Shown: positions 38,017 to 47,217, numbered from the stretch's first letter. The stretch: DNA of 64,000 nt from RBG-16-66-20 sp040752005 (GCA_040752005.1 JBFMFX010000006.1:1-64000), one strand, 5' to 3'. Notes: generated by a model not told the origin, from the letters alone. Numbers and translations: made by a program.

Positions 38017-38643
38017 TCAGCGCCGCACCCGGCAAAGCACGAGATGGCGCTCCCCGTCGAGCAACGGCACCCGCAGCCTGCGCACGTCGCCGCAGTCGCA
38101 GTCCGGGCCCACGGCGGCCAGTTCCGCGGTGGGATACGCCCCCTTCATCGCGGCGAGCACACCGCTTTCGGCCACAAGGTGCCGGCAGCGGGCGATGAAG
38201 GTGGCGAGGCTGGCAAAGCCGCGCGAGATGACCACGGCGAAGCGCTCCAGCGGCCGCCAATGCTCGGCACGTTCTATGTGCACCCGCGCATTGGAGAGCT
38301 TCAGCTCGATCACCGCCTGGCGCAGAAAAGCGCCCTTCTTGCGGCTGGCGTCATTCAGCGTCACGCTGCGCGCCGGCTGGGCGATGGCGATCGGAATGCC
38401 GGGCAGCCCGCCACCGGAGCCGACGTCGGCGAGCGCTCCGCCCGGCAGTTCGGGCAACACTGCGAGCGAATCGAGCAGGTGGTGGCTCACGGCCTGCACC
38501 GGGTCGCGGATGGCCGTGAGGTTGTGCGTCCTGTTCCACTTGGCGAGGAGTTCGAGGTAGGCGAGCAACTTCGCGGTCGCTTCGGCCGGAAGCGGTAGCT
38601 CGAGCTCCGCAAGACCGCGGTCGAGCGCGGCCTGTGGGGTCAT
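38017..38643 (-). CDS. rsmG: 16S rRNA (guanine527-N7)-methyltransferase RsmG
   Basis: A 208-residue SAM-dependent enzyme that methylates G527 in the 16S rRNA. LADVGSGGGLPGIPIAIAQP is the SAM motif, and KWNRTHNLTAIRDP and HHLLDSLAV are the GidB signatures. Its ATG overlaps the mnmG stop by four bases. Confidence 0.95.
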   Translation of the reverse strand: MTPQAALDRGLAELELPLPAEATAKLLAYLELLAKWNRTHNLTAIRDPVQAVSHHLLDSLAVLPELPGGALADVGSGGGLPGIPIAIAQPARSVTLNDASRKKGAFLRQAVIELKLSNARVHIERAEHWRPLERFAVVISRGFASLATFIARCRHLVAESGVLAAMKGAYPTAELAAVGPDCDCGDVRRLRVPLLDGERHLVLCRVRR

Positions 38644-40559
38644 GCGTGCTTTTGTCGCGCGCGGTCTGGGCGCGCCTGCGCCGCGGCGCCGACATGGCGC
38701 CGAAGATGGACGAGCAGCAGAGAGATTGCGGCTGGGGTCACGCCAGAGATGCGCGCGGCCTGGCCGATCGTTTCCGGCCGGTATGCGGTGAGCTTCTGCC
38801 GCACTTCCACCGAAAGGCCGCGCACCTGCGAGTAATCGAGATCCGGAGGGATGCGGAGCGATTCCTGTGCGGCGCGGCGTGCGACCTCCGCCTTCTGGCG
38901 CGCGACGTAGCCTTCGTACTTGACCTGCACTTCTACCTGCTCAGCCACGTCTCTCTCAGCAGGTTCCTTGCCATCACTGAAGTATTCCGAAAGTGAGCTA
39001 TAACTCACACCAGGCCTACGCAGAATTTCCTCCAGCGTGTGCTCTCGCTCGATTGGCTGGCCGAGCAGCTTTCGTGCGGTCTCTGGCGGCAGCAGCTTCG
39101 GGTTGACCCACTGGCTGCGCAGCCGCTCGCGCTCGCGCTCGATCGCGTCGCGCCGGCGGCAGAATGCCTCCCAGCGCTCGTCGTCCACGATCCCGAGCCG
39201 CCGCCCGGTTTCGGTGAGGCGAAGATCGGCGTTGTCCTCCCGGAGCATGAGCCGGTACTCGGCCCTGCTCGTGAACATCCGATATGGCTCAGAGACACCG
39301 CGCGTGACCAGGTCGCTTACGAGAACGCCGATGTACGCTTCGTCTCGCCCCGGGCACCAGGGCTCTCGCCCCTGGACTTGAAGCGCAGCGTTCAGGCCCG
39401 CTAGCAGGCCTTGGGCGGCCGCCTCCTCATACCCGGTCGTGCCGTTGATCTGGCCTGCGAAGAATAGTCCGGCGATGGATTTCGTCTCCAGCGAAGACTT
39501 CAGGTTGCGCGGATCGAAGTAGTCGTACTCGATCGCGTATCCGGGCCGCACAATGTGCGCCCGCTCCAGCCCCTTGATCGAGCGTACCAGCGCCAGTTGA
39601 ACGTCGAAGGGCAGGCTGGTCGAGATTCCGTTCGGATAGATCTCGGTGGTTTCCAACCCTTCGGGTTCCAGAAAGATCTGGTGGCTTTCCTTGCCTGCGA
39701 AGCGATGGATCTTGTCCTCGATCGAGGGGCAGTAGCGCGGCCCGACGCCCTTGATCACGCCGGTAAACATCGGAGAGCGGTCCAGCGCCGCGCGGATGAT
39801 TTCGTGCGTACGTGGATTGGTGTGCGTGATCCAGCACGGCCGTTGCGCAGGGTGCATCTCGCGCCTTCCGAGGAACGAGAACACCGGCTCCGGATCGTCG
39901 CCCGGCTGCACCTCGAGAGCCGAAAAATCGATCGTGCGCCCGTCCAGGCGCGGCGGGGTGCCGGTCTTCAGGCGCCCCACCGGCAGGTTCAGCTCTCTCA
40001 GGCGAGCCGCAAGGCTCACGGATGAGGGATCCCCGGCGCGCCCTGCCTCATAGCTTTGCAGACCGACGTGAATCCGGCCAGCAAGAAAGGTCCCGGCGGT
40101 CAGTACCACCGCTCTGGCGCGAAACCGAATGCCGAGCTGAGTGACCACTCCAGCCGCTCTTTCGCCCTCGACCAGAATGTCGTCCACTGCCTGCTGGAAG
40201 AGACTCAGGTTCGGCTGACTCTCCAGCCTGCGCCGGATCGCCCGTCTGTAAAGAACGCGATCGGCCTGCGCGCGAGTCGCCCGGACCGCATGCCCTTTAG
40301 AAGAGTTCAGCGTGCGGAACTGGATTCCCGCCTCGTCGGCGGCGATCGCCATCGCGCCGCCGAGCGCGTCTATCTCCTTGACCAGATGGCCCTTGCCGAT
40401 TCCGCCAATCGAGGGATTGCAAGACATCTGCCCCAGCGTCTCTATGCTGTGCGTCAGGAGCAGCGTGCGGCATCCCGCCCGTGCGGAGGCGAGGGCTGCC
40501 TCCGTTCCGGCGTGGCCTCCGCCGACCACAATGACGTCGAAAGTGTCTGGAAACAGCAC
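38640..40559 (-). CDS. mnmG: tRNA uridine-34 modification enzyme MnmG (GidA)
   Basis: A 639-residue FAD enzyme. With MnmE it adds aminomethyl or carboxymethylaminomethyl groups to U34 of certain tRNAs. DVIVVGGGHAGTEAALASAR is the FAD motif; CNPSIGGIGKGHLVKEIDALGG and RPGYAIEYDYFDP are signatures. I use the GTG at 40559, which has GAGG 7 bases upstream. The longer in-frame start at 40610 would include the parS site. Codon use is less GC-biased than in neighbours, with AGA, ATA, TCT and ACT codons. Confidence 0.95.
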   Translation of the reverse strand: MLFPDTFDVIVVGGGHAGTEAALASARAGCRTLLLTHSIETLGQMSCNPSIGGIGKGHLVKEIDALGGAMAIAADEAGIQFRTLNSSKGHAVRATRAQADRVLYRRAIRRRLESQPNLSLFQQAVDDILVEGERAAGVVTQLGIRFRARAVVLTAGTFLAGRIHVGLQSYEAGRAGDPSSVSLAARLRELNLPVGRLKTGTPPRLDGRTIDFSALEVQPGDDPEPVFSFLGRREMHPAQRPCWITHTNPRTHEIIRAALDRSPMFTGVIKGVGPRYCPSIEDKIHRFAGKESHQIFLEPEGLETTEIYPNGISTSLPFDVQLALVRSIKGLERAHIVRPGYAIEYDYFDPRNLKSSLETKSIAGLFFAGQINGTTGYEEAAAQGLLAGLNAALQVQGREPWCPGRDEAYIGVLVSDLVTRGVSEPYRMFTSRAEYRLMLREDNADLRLTETGRRLGIVDDERWEAFCRRRDAIERERERLRSQWVNPKLLPPETARKLLGQPIEREHTLEEILRRPGVSYSSLSEYFSDGKEPAERDVAEQVEVQVKYEGYVARQKAEVARRAAQESLRIPPDLDYSQVRGLSVEVRQKLTAYRPETIGQAARISGVTPAAISLLLVHLRRHVGAAAQARPDRARQKHA

Positions 40560-40580
40560 GGAAAGACCTCGAAAGGCGCC

Positions 40581-40586
40581 ATCATA
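40581..40586 (-). promoter_or_regulatory. Candidate -10 box of the mnmG operon
   Basis: TATGAT on the minus strand, one mismatch from consensus, 21 bases before the mnmG GTG. No clear -35 is seen; the parS site at 40593-40608 occupies the space where the spacer and part of the -35 would lie. Confidence 0.4.
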
Positions 40587-40592
40587 CGTGAG

Positions 40593-40608
40593 CGTTCCAC
40601 GTGAAACC
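40593..40608. promoter_or_regulatory. parS: parS site 1
   Basis: GTTCCACGTGAAAC at 40594-40607 matches the 14-base core of TGTTNCACGTGAAACA. Only the outer bases differ (C on both ends). It lies 34 bases upstream of the mnmG start. ParB, encoded in the same operon, should bind here. Confidence 0.9.
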
Positions 40609-40630
40609 ATATCCCCGGAGCTCGGCCGCT

Positions 40631-40646
40631 TGTTCCACGTGAAACA
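40631..40646. promoter_or_regulatory. parS: parS site 2
   Basis: TGTTCCACGTGAAACA is a perfect 16-base match to the general parS consensus. It lies 38 bases from site 1, start to start, in the same orientation of the degenerate base. This marks the centromere near the origin. Confidence 0.95.
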
Positions 40647-40681
40647 TCAGGAGCAACACGGGGAAGAATGCTTCAGCTCTG

Positions 40682-40702
40682 TTATGTTGCGATGCAACAT
40701 AA
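40682..40702. promoter_or_regulatory. Perfect AT-rich inverted repeat, candidate operator
   Basis: TTATGTTGC, GAT, GCAACATAA: two perfect 9-base arms around three bases. It stands out in a GC-rich genome and lies between parS site 2 and the MFS gene, 72 bases before its start. There is no T-run after it, so it is more like a protein-binding site than a terminator. CATAAA on its right arm could act as a -10 box. Confidence 0.55.
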
Positions 40703-40774
40703 AGGATGCTCAAAGGCTCGTGAGAAAATTCTCGGCCATTTTTGCGCCGCAGCAACACGAGGCGATCAAACCCG

Positions 40775-41959
40775 ATGCTTTCGCTGGCGCCGTATGCACA
40801 GCTCCTGCAGCACCCCTCGGTACGCGAGCTGTTTCTCGCCTCTGCTCTGGGAAGGCTCCCGATCGGCATCGCCGGGCTGGCGATCCTGCTGCTCGCGCAG
40901 CAGTCGAGCAGCTCCTATGCGCTCGGCGGTTTGGCGAGCGGCTGCTATGTCGCCGGGCTCGCCGCCGTCGCGCCGCTCCTCGGCCGCTCCATAGATCGCT
41001 TCGGCCCGCGCCCGACGCTGCTCGCTTGCGCGTTCGCGTATCCCGCGGTGCTCGGCGCCCTTGCGGCGGCGTTCACCTCGCGGGCTCCGGCATGGATCGC
41101 GCTCGCACTCGCGGTTGCCGCCGGCGCAAGCTTTCCGCCGATCACCGCCTGCATGCGCTCCCTCTTCAAGCAGCGATTCGCGGAAGATGCGCGGCTCGCG
41201 GCAGCGTACTCGCTCGAATCGGTGCTGATCGAGATTCTGTTCATCGCCGGCCCGATGCTGGTCGCGCTGGTCGTCGGGTTCGCCTCGCCTGCGGCGGCGG
41301 TGCTCCTTGCCGCCGCCTGTGGCTTCTCGGGCACGCTGCTATTCGTGCGTAGCCGGGGGCTCGCCGAATGGCGCCTCGCGCGGCGCCACAGCGCGAGCCT
41401 GTTCGGTCCGCTCGGCGATCCGGCGTTCGTGCGCCTGATCGCCGTCGTGCTCCTGTACGCGAGCGCTTTCGGTCTCGTCGAGATCGGCGTCACCGCTTAC
41501 GCGATCGAGCGCGGTGCGCCAGCGCTTGCCGGCGTGCTGCTTGCAGCCATGAGCATCGGCAGTGCCGCCGGAGGGCTGGTGTATGGCGCGCGCACCTGGG
41601 GACTGCCACTTGCGCGCCAGTTCCCGATCACGCTCGCGCTGATGGGGCTTGGCATCGCGCCGCTTGCTCTCGCACTACCCGCCTGGCTCTGGGCGCTGTG
41701 GTGCGTGCTTGCCGGCATCGTCATGGCGCCGGCGTTGATCATGCAGTCCATGCTGGTGGCGAGGGCTTCGCGCCCGGAGCATTCGACCGAAGCCTTCACC
41801 TGGTCGGCGACCGGTCTGCTTGCCGGAGTGGGCTTCGGCCTCGCGCTCGGCGGGCAGCTCCTGGAGTCGGCGCGCCCGCCGGCCGTCTTCGGCGCCGCGG
41901 CCGCAGCTTCGCTACTTGCGGCGGCGCTCGCGCTGCGCCTCGTGCGCCGCCCGCGCTGA
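40775..41959 (+). CDS. MFS transporter, substrate unknown
   Basis: A 394-residue integral membrane protein with about 12 hydrophobic segments. The loop LLGRSIDRFGPRPTLL between helices 2 and 3 is the MFS signature (G-x-x-x-D-R-x-G-x-R). The second half begins after about residue 200 (RHSASLFGPLGDPAFVRL). The substrate cannot be told. I use the ATG at 40775 (MLSLAPYAQLL) where hydrophobic structure begins; an upstream in-frame start would add 11 residues. It converges with pckG, leaving 5 bases between the stops. Confidence 0.85.
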   Translation: MLSLAPYAQLLQHPSVRELFLASALGRLPIGIAGLAILLLAQQSSSSYALGGLASGCYVAGLAAVAPLLGRSIDRFGPRPTLLACAFAYPAVLGALAAAFTSRAPAWIALALAVAAGASFPPITACMRSLFKQRFAEDARLAAAYSLESVLIEILFIAGPMLVALVVGFASPAAAVLLAAACGFSGTLLFVRSRGLAEWRLARRHSASLFGPLGDPAFVRLIAVVLLYASAFGLVEIGVTAYAIERGAPALAGVLLAAMSIGSAAGGLVYGARTWGLPLARQFPITLALMGLGIAPLALALPAWLWALWCVLAGIVMAPALIMQSMLVARASRPEHSTEAFTWSATGLLAGVGFGLALGGQLLESARPPAVFGAAAAASLLAAALALRLVRRPR

Positions 41960-41964
41960 GCGAC

Positions 41965-43800
41965 TCAGGCGGCGAGCTGCTGGCGCATGCGGCTGCGGCG
42001 CGCGTCCAGCGTCTGCGGCACGCGGGCTCCCAGACGCGAGAACAGCTCGTCGTGTGACTTCAACTCCTCGGCCCAGGCGCGCTCATCCACCCTGGTGATC
42101 TCGTCGAATCGCGCGCGGTCGAACTCGAGCCCCCGCCAGTCGAGATCCTCGTAGCGCGGAATGATGCCAAGCGGGGTTTCCACACCCGCGCCGCGCCCGG
42201 CCGAGCGCTCCACGATCCATTTCAGCACGCGCATGTTCTCCGAGAACCCTGGCCAGATGAAGCGACCGGCGGCGTCCTTGCGAAACCAGTTGACGCGGAA
42301 GATGCGGGGCGGCTGCGCCACCGAGCGCCCCATCTTCAGCCAGTGAGTGAAATAGTCGCCCATGTGATACCCGCAGAAGGCAAGCATCGCCATCGGATCG
42401 CGCCGCACCACGCCCACCTTGCCGGTGATCGCGGCGGTCGTCTCCGAGCCGAGCGTCGCGCCCATATAGACGCCCTCTTCCCAGCCCGGCGCCTCGACGA
42501 CGAGCGGGATGGTGCTGGAACGGCGGCCGCCGAAGACAAACGCCGACACCGGCACTCCGCTCGGGTCCTCCCACGCCGGGTCAATCGAGGGACACTGCGC
42601 GGCGGCGACCGTGAAGCGCGCGTTCGGATGCGCTGCCGGGCGGCCGCAGTCTGGCCTCCACTCGCGCCCCTGCCAGTCAAGCAGCAGGGGCGGCGGCGTC
42701 TTGGTCATGTCCTCCCACCACACGTCGCCCTCTGGGGTAAGCGCGACGTTGGTGAAGATGACGTTGGCGCGCAGCATTCGCATCGCGTTCGGGTTGGTCG
42801 CCTCGGAAGTGCCGGGCGCCACACCGAAGACCCCCGCTTCCGGGTTGATGGCGTAGAAGCGCCCGTCCGGGCCCGGCTTGATCCACGCGATGTCCTCCCC
42901 GATCGTCGTCACCTTCCAGCCGGGGAGCGTCGCGGGCGGGATCAGCATCGCGAAATTGGTCTTGCCGCAGGCGCTCGGGAAGGCGGCGGTGACGTAGTGC
43001 TTCTCGCCCGCCGGGGATTCGACGCCGAGGATCAGCATGTGCTCGGCGAGCCAGCCCTCGTCGCGCGCCATCACCGACGCGATGCGCAGCGCAAGGCACT
43101 TTTTGCCGAGCAGCGCGTTGCCGCCATAGCCGGAGCCGTAGGACCAGATCTCGCGCGTCTCGGGAAAGTGGACGATCCACTTCTCGCGGTCGTTGCACGG
43201 CCAGGCGACGTCGCGCTCGCCCGGCACAAGAGGCGCGCCGACCGAATGCACGCAGGGCACGAAGTCGCCGTCCTCGCCCAGATGCTCCACCACCGCGCGG
43301 CCCATGCGCGTCATCAGCTTCATGTTGACCGCGACATACGCCGAGTCGGTGAGCTCGACGCCTGCCTGCGCGATGTGCGAGCCGATCGGCCCCATCGAGA
43401 ACGGGACCACGTACAGGGTGCGCCCGCGCATGCACCCGTCGAAGAGCCGCGCGAGCGTACGGCGCATCTCCTGCGGCTCGACCCAGTTGTTCGTCGGACC
43501 GGCATCTTCCTTCCTCGCCGAGCAGATGAAGGTCCGGTCCTCCATCCGCGCCACATCGTTCGGATGCGAGCGGGCGAGGTAGCTCCCCGGTCTGAGGTTT
43601 TCGTTCAGGCGCAAGAAGGTTCCCGAGCGCACCAGCTCGGCGCACAGGCGGTCATATTCCGCGAGCGAGCCGTCGCACCAGTGGATGCGCGCGGGCTTGG
43701 CGAGTCGAGCGATGCCCGCCACCCATTCGATCAGCCGGCGGTGGCGTACCCAGGGTGGCCGCGAAAGCGTCTCGGGGGTGGGCTCTCCGGGTTGCTGCAT
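41965..43800 (-). CDS. pckG: GTP-dependent phosphoenolpyruvate carboxykinase
   Basis: A 611-residue cytoplasmic enzyme that interconverts oxaloacetate and PEP with GTP. FPSACGKTNFAML is the kinase-1a loop of the GTP class. VPFSMGPIGSHIAQAGVELTDS and GSGYGGNALLGKKCLALRIAS are also diagnostic. The ATG at 43800 follows AGGAGA; the longer frame beyond it crosses the mnmE terminator and is not coding. The gene is gluconeogenic and unrelated to the surrounding origin genes. Confidence 0.95.
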   Translation of the reverse strand: MQQPGEPTPETLSRPPWVRHRRLIEWVAGIARLAKPARIHWCDGSLAEYDRLCAELVRSGTFLRLNENLRPGSYLARSHPNDVARMEDRTFICSARKEDAGPTNNWVEPQEMRRTLARLFDGCMRGRTLYVVPFSMGPIGSHIAQAGVELTDSAYVAVNMKLMTRMGRAVVEHLGEDGDFVPCVHSVGAPLVPGERDVAWPCNDREKWIVHFPETREIWSYGSGYGGNALLGKKCLALRIASVMARDEGWLAEHMLILGVESPAGEKHYVTAAFPSACGKTNFAMLIPPATLPGWKVTTIGEDIAWIKPGPDGRFYAINPEAGVFGVAPGTSEATNPNAMRMLRANVIFTNVALTPEGDVWWEDMTKTPPPLLLDWQGREWRPDCGRPAAHPNARFTVAAAQCPSIDPAWEDPSGVPVSAFVFGGRRSSTIPLVVEAPGWEEGVYMGATLGSETTAAITGKVGVVRRDPMAMLAFCGYHMGDYFTHWLKMGRSVAQPPRIFRVNWFRKDAAGRFIWPGFSENMRVLKWIVERSAGRGAGVETPLGIIPRYEDLDWRGLEFDRARFDEITRVDERAWAEELKSHDELFSRLGARVPQTLDARRSRMRQQLAA

Positions 43801-43816
43801 CGAGAAGGTTCTCCTG

Positions 43817-43849
43817 AACAAAAACGGCCCTGGGCTGCGCCCGGGGCCG
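43817..43849 (-). terminator. Intrinsic terminator after mnmE
   Basis: On the minus strand CGGCCC and GGGCCG enclose an inner GGGC/GCCC stem with loop GCA and one mismatch, followed by TTTTTGTT. It lies about 120 bases after the mnmE stop and 17 before pckG. It closes the rpmH-rnpA-yidD-yidC-mnmE transcript. Confidence 0.85.
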
Positions 43850-43967
43850 GGATCGGTCTGGGGTGGCCATTCTATACCGCGCGCCCCTGCCGGGCACTGG
43901 CCGGCCGCAGTCGCCACACGCGCAAGTACCCAGCGGGGGTTGCGCCGAGGCGCCCGGCGCGCGGCGA

Positions 43968-45332
43968 TCACTTTCCGATGCAGAAGCGCGAAAAAATCTC
44001 GCCGAGCAGGTCTTCGGTGGTGAATTCTCCGGTGATCGCGCCAAGCGCCTGCTGGGCGAGGCGCAATTCCTCGGCGAACAGCTCCCAGCGGCTTTCCTGC
44101 CGCGCCGCTTCGGCAAGATGCGTTCGCGCGCGCTCCAGCGCCCGCAGGTGCCGCTCGCGGGCCAGATACACTGACTCGCCGCTCCTTGCCCAGCCGGCGG
44201 CCTCTAGCAGCGCCCGGCGCAGCAGCTCGAGCCCCTCTCCGGTTTTCGCCGACAGATACACCTCGCGTGGCTCGGTCTCGCGCAGCGCCGGAGAAACGCC
44301 GGCGAGGTCAATCTTGTTGAAGACGTGGATTCGGGTCGCGCCCGCCGGTAGCCGCTCCTCGAAGCGCGCCAGCACCGCGCGGTCCTCAGCTCCGATGCCG
44401 GTACCCGCCTCGAACACCGCGAGCACCACGTCGGCGCGCGCAAGCTCCTGCCAGGCGCGCTCGACGCCGATCCGCTCGACCTCGTCCACCGTCTCGCGCA
44501 GGCCGGCGGTGTCCACTACGTGCAGCGGCACCCCCTCGACGAGGATGTCCTCGCGCAGCACGTCACGCGTGGTTCCGGGGATCGCGGTGACGATGGCGCG
44601 CTCCTCGCCGGCGAGGCGATTGAGCAGGCTCGACTTGCCGACGTTCGGCCGGCCGGCGATCACGACATGAATCCCCGCGCGCAGCAGGCTCCCCTGCCGG
44701 CTGCGCGCGAGAACGTCCTCGAGCTGCGCGCGCACCGCGGCAAGCCGAGCGCGCGCATCGTCTCGATCGAGCGCGTCCACTTCCTCTTCGGGGAAGTCGA
44801 GCATCGCCTCGGTGAGCGCACGCAGCTCGGTGAGCCCGCTGGCGAGGGCGTGGATCGCGCGTGAGAACTCCCCCGCGAGCGAGCGCAGCGCCGAGCGCGC
44901 GGCCTCGTTGCTTGCGGCGTCGATCAGGTCTGCGACCGCCTCGGCCTGAGCCAGGTCGAGCTTGCCGTTCAGAAAAGCGCGCCGCGTGTACTCTCCCGGT
45001 TCGGCGAGGCGCGCGCCGGCGTCGAGGAAGGCGCGCAGCAGCGCATGCAGCACCACCGGGCCGCCGTGCCCGTGGAACTCGAGCACGTGCTCTCCGGTGT
45101 ACGAATGCGGCGCCGGAAAATAGAGCGCGATGCCCTGATCCAGGGGCTCGCCCGCCGTGCCGCGCGCAGTCCTCAGGCTCGCCCGGCGCGGCTCGGGCAG
45201 CCCGCCGAGCACCGCCCTGGCGATGTCCGGCACCGCCGGTCCGGAAAGGCGCAGCACGCCGATGCCGGAGCGGCCCGGCGGTGTCGCGATCGCGGCGATG
45301 GTGTCCGGAACCGGAGTGTCAGCGCCGGGCAT
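43968..45332 (-). CDS. mnmE: tRNA modification GTPase MnmE (TrmE)
   Basis: A 454-residue GTPase that works with MnmG on U34 of tRNAs. The N-terminal domain opens DTIAAIATPPGRSGIGVLRLSG. GRPNVGKSSLLNRLAG is the G1 loop, DTAGLRE the G3, and the C-terminal CIGK carries the essential cysteine. The start overlaps the yidC stop by 14 bases. A hairpin terminator follows at 43817-43849. Confidence 0.96.
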   Translation of the reverse strand: MPGADTPVPDTIAAIATPPGRSGIGVLRLSGPAVPDIARAVLGGLPEPRRASLRTARGTAGEPLDQGIALYFPAPHSYTGEHVLEFHGHGGPVVLHALLRAFLDAGARLAEPGEYTRRAFLNGKLDLAQAEAVADLIDAASNEAARSALRSLAGEFSRAIHALASGLTELRALTEAMLDFPEEEVDALDRDDARARLAAVRAQLEDVLARSRQGSLLRAGIHVVIAGRPNVGKSSLLNRLAGEERAIVTAIPGTTRDVLREDILVEGVPLHVVDTAGLRETVDEVERIGVERAWQELARADVVLAVFEAGTGIGAEDRAVLARFEERLPAGATRIHVFNKIDLAGVSPALRETEPREVYLSAKTGEGLELLRRALLEAAGWARSGESVYLARERHLRALERARTHLAEAARQESRWELFAEELRLAQQALGAITGEFTTEDLLGEIFSRFCIGK

Positions 45333-46977
45333 GAGCCGGCTTGTCGCGCTCGAACATGCGCTGGATCTGCCACTGCTGGAGGATGGACAAGATGTTGTTC
45401 ACCAACCAGTACAGCACCAGGCCCGCCGGGAAGAAGAAGAAGAACACGCTAAAGACATACGGCATGAACTGCATCACCTTCGCCTGCACCGGGTCCGGCG
45501 GCGGCGGGTTCATCCGCGTCTGGATCACCATCGTGATCGTCATCAGCACCGGCAGCACATAGTACGGGTCGAGCGCCGAGAGGTCCTTGATCCACAGGAT
45601 GAAGGGGGCGTGGCGCAGCTCGATCGCGGCGAGCAGCACCCAGTACAGGGCGATGAACACCGGGATCTGCACCAGAATCGGCAGGCAGCCGCCGAGCGGA
45701 TTGATCTTCTCGGTCTTGTAAAGCTCCATCATCGCCTGGTTCATCTTGGCGCGGTCGTGCTCGTACATCTCGCGGATGCGCTGCAGCCGTGGCGTCACCA
45801 GTTTCATCTTCGCCATGGACTTGTAGCTCGCCGCCGAGAGCGGAAAGAAGATCACCTTGATGAGCACCGTGAGCAGGATGATCGCCACACCCCAGTTGCC
45901 CGACCACTGGTAGAAGAACTCCAGCACCGCGAACAGCGGCCAGGCGATGATCGTGAGCCAGCCGTAGTCCACCACCAGGTCAAGGCCCGGTGCCGCCGCC
46001 TTCAGCCGCCGCTGCTCCTGCGGCCCGGCGTAGAGCGCCGTGCTCACGCGCTGGCGCGCGCCCGGCTCGACCGCCGGCAAAGGCAGGATCGCGCCCGCGG
46101 CATACAGACCGTCCGGGAGCCTGCGCGCGTAGTACTCGCGCGGCGCCTGATCCGGCGGCAGCCAAGCGGCGACGAAATAGTGCTGCACCATGGCGATCCA
46201 GCCGTCGCGCGCCTGCTTCGGATAGTCCGCCTTGTCCTTGTCGAGGTCGGAAAACTCGATCTTCCTGTACGCCCTCTCGGCCGTATAGACCGCCGGACCG
46301 GTGAACGTGTACATCATGGCGGTCTCGCCGGCCGGAGTGCGGCCATCGCGCACCAGCTGAAAATAGGCGTGGCCCGCGACCGCCGCGGTGCCGCCGTTGG
46401 CGACTTCGAAAGCGACGTCGATCACGTAGCTGTCGCGCCGGAAAGTGTAGATTTTCTCCACCGTCACCCCGGGCGGGCCGTCGGCCACCAGGCGCAGTTC
46501 GAGCGCCTGCGCGCCCGCCGCCAGCTCGCGCTCGCCCGGCAGCGCCCGCCATTGCACCCTGTGGTTGGGCAGCCCTTCCCCGATCAGGCCGCTTTGCGCG
46601 CCGTACTGGTGATCCGGGCCGAACAGCACGAAGTTCTTCTTCGGATCCACGGTGTCCTTGTGCGCCAGAAGCTCCAGCCTGCGGATGCCGCCGCCGAAGG
46701 TGTCCACCTCGGCGACGTACAGGTCGGTGCGCACGGTGATGACCTCGCCCTTCGCCGGCGCAGGCCTCGCCCCCGGAACTGCCGGCGCGGGCGCACTGGC
46801 TCCCGCAGTGGGCTTCGGCTGCTCGGGCGCGGCCGGCAGCGCCGGGGCCGGAACGCCCGCGGCGGGTTGCGAAGCCGGCGGCTGCGGCTTCGGCCGCCGC
46901 TCCTTTTCCCACGCATCCCACAGCAGCAGGAGCGAGAAGGTGAAGACGAAAAAGAGGATCAGCCGCTGGGTATCCAC
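45319..46977 (-). CDS. yidC: Membrane protein insertase YidC
   Basis: A 552-residue inner-membrane insertase. The N-terminal helix MDTQRLILFFVFTFSLLLLW precedes a Pro/Ala-rich linker and the large periplasmic domain typical of Gram-negative YidC. The C-terminal five-helix core contains GNWGVAIILLTVLIKVIFFPLS, KMKLVTPRLQRI and GGCLPILVQIPVFIALYWVL. It inserts proteins such as the ATP synthase a and c subunits. It begins 15 bases after the yidD stop. Confidence 0.97.
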   Translation of the reverse strand: MDTQRLILFFVFTFSLLLLWDAWEKERRPKPQPPASQPAAGVPAPALPAAPEQPKPTAGASAPAPAVPGARPAPAKGEVITVRTDLYVAEVDTFGGGIRRLELLAHKDTVDPKKNFVLFGPDHQYGAQSGLIGEGLPNHRVQWRALPGERELAAGAQALELRLVADGPPGVTVEKIYTFRRDSYVIDVAFEVANGGTAAVAGHAYFQLVRDGRTPAGETAMMYTFTGPAVYTAERAYRKIEFSDLDKDKADYPKQARDGWIAMVQHYFVAAWLPPDQAPREYYARRLPDGLYAAGAILPLPAVEPGARQRVSTALYAGPQEQRRLKAAAPGLDLVVDYGWLTIIAWPLFAVLEFFYQWSGNWGVAIILLTVLIKVIFFPLSAASYKSMAKMKLVTPRLQRIREMYEHDRAKMNQAMMELYKTEKINPLGGCLPILVQIPVFIALYWVLLAAIELRHAPFILWIKDLSALDPYYVLPVLMTITMVIQTRMNPPPPDPVQAKVMQFMPYVFSVFFFFFPAGLVLYWLVNNILSILQQWQIQRMFERDKPAHARR

Positions 46978-46992
46978 TTGCTTGCGTCCTTC

Positions 46993-47217
46993 CTAGCGCC
47001 GCGCGGGCGGCACCGGGTCGTAGCCGCCGGGATGCCACGGCGCACAGCGGCACAGCCGCCTTGCGCTCAGCCACAGGCCGCGCAGCGCGCCATGGCGGGC
47101 AAGTGCTTCCTCCGCATACGCCGAGCAGCTCGGGTGGAAGCGGCAAGAGGGTCCGAGCATCGGGCTCAGGAAGTATCGGTACGCGCGCACCGCGAGCCGC
47201 AGCAGGCGCGCGATCAT
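46993..47217 (-). CDS. yidD: Membrane protein insertion efficiency factor YidD
   Basis: A 74-residue small protein. RAYRYFLSPMLGPSCRFHPS and ARRLCRCAPWHPGGYDPVP are the family motifs with conserved cysteines. It aids YidC-dependent insertion at the inner membrane. The ATG overlaps the rnpA stop (ATGA). A longer in-frame region upstream is the shadow of rnpA. Confidence 0.93.
   Translation of the reverse strand: MIARLLRLAVRAYRYFLSPMLGPSCRFHPSCSAYAEEALARHGALRGLWLSARRLCRCAPWHPGGYDPVPPARR

Noticed and set aside
40560..40610. Longer mnmG start that would place a parS site inside the coding region
   Set aside because: The GTG at 40559 has a good ribosome site and matches the usual MnmG start; the extra 17 residues do not look like the family.
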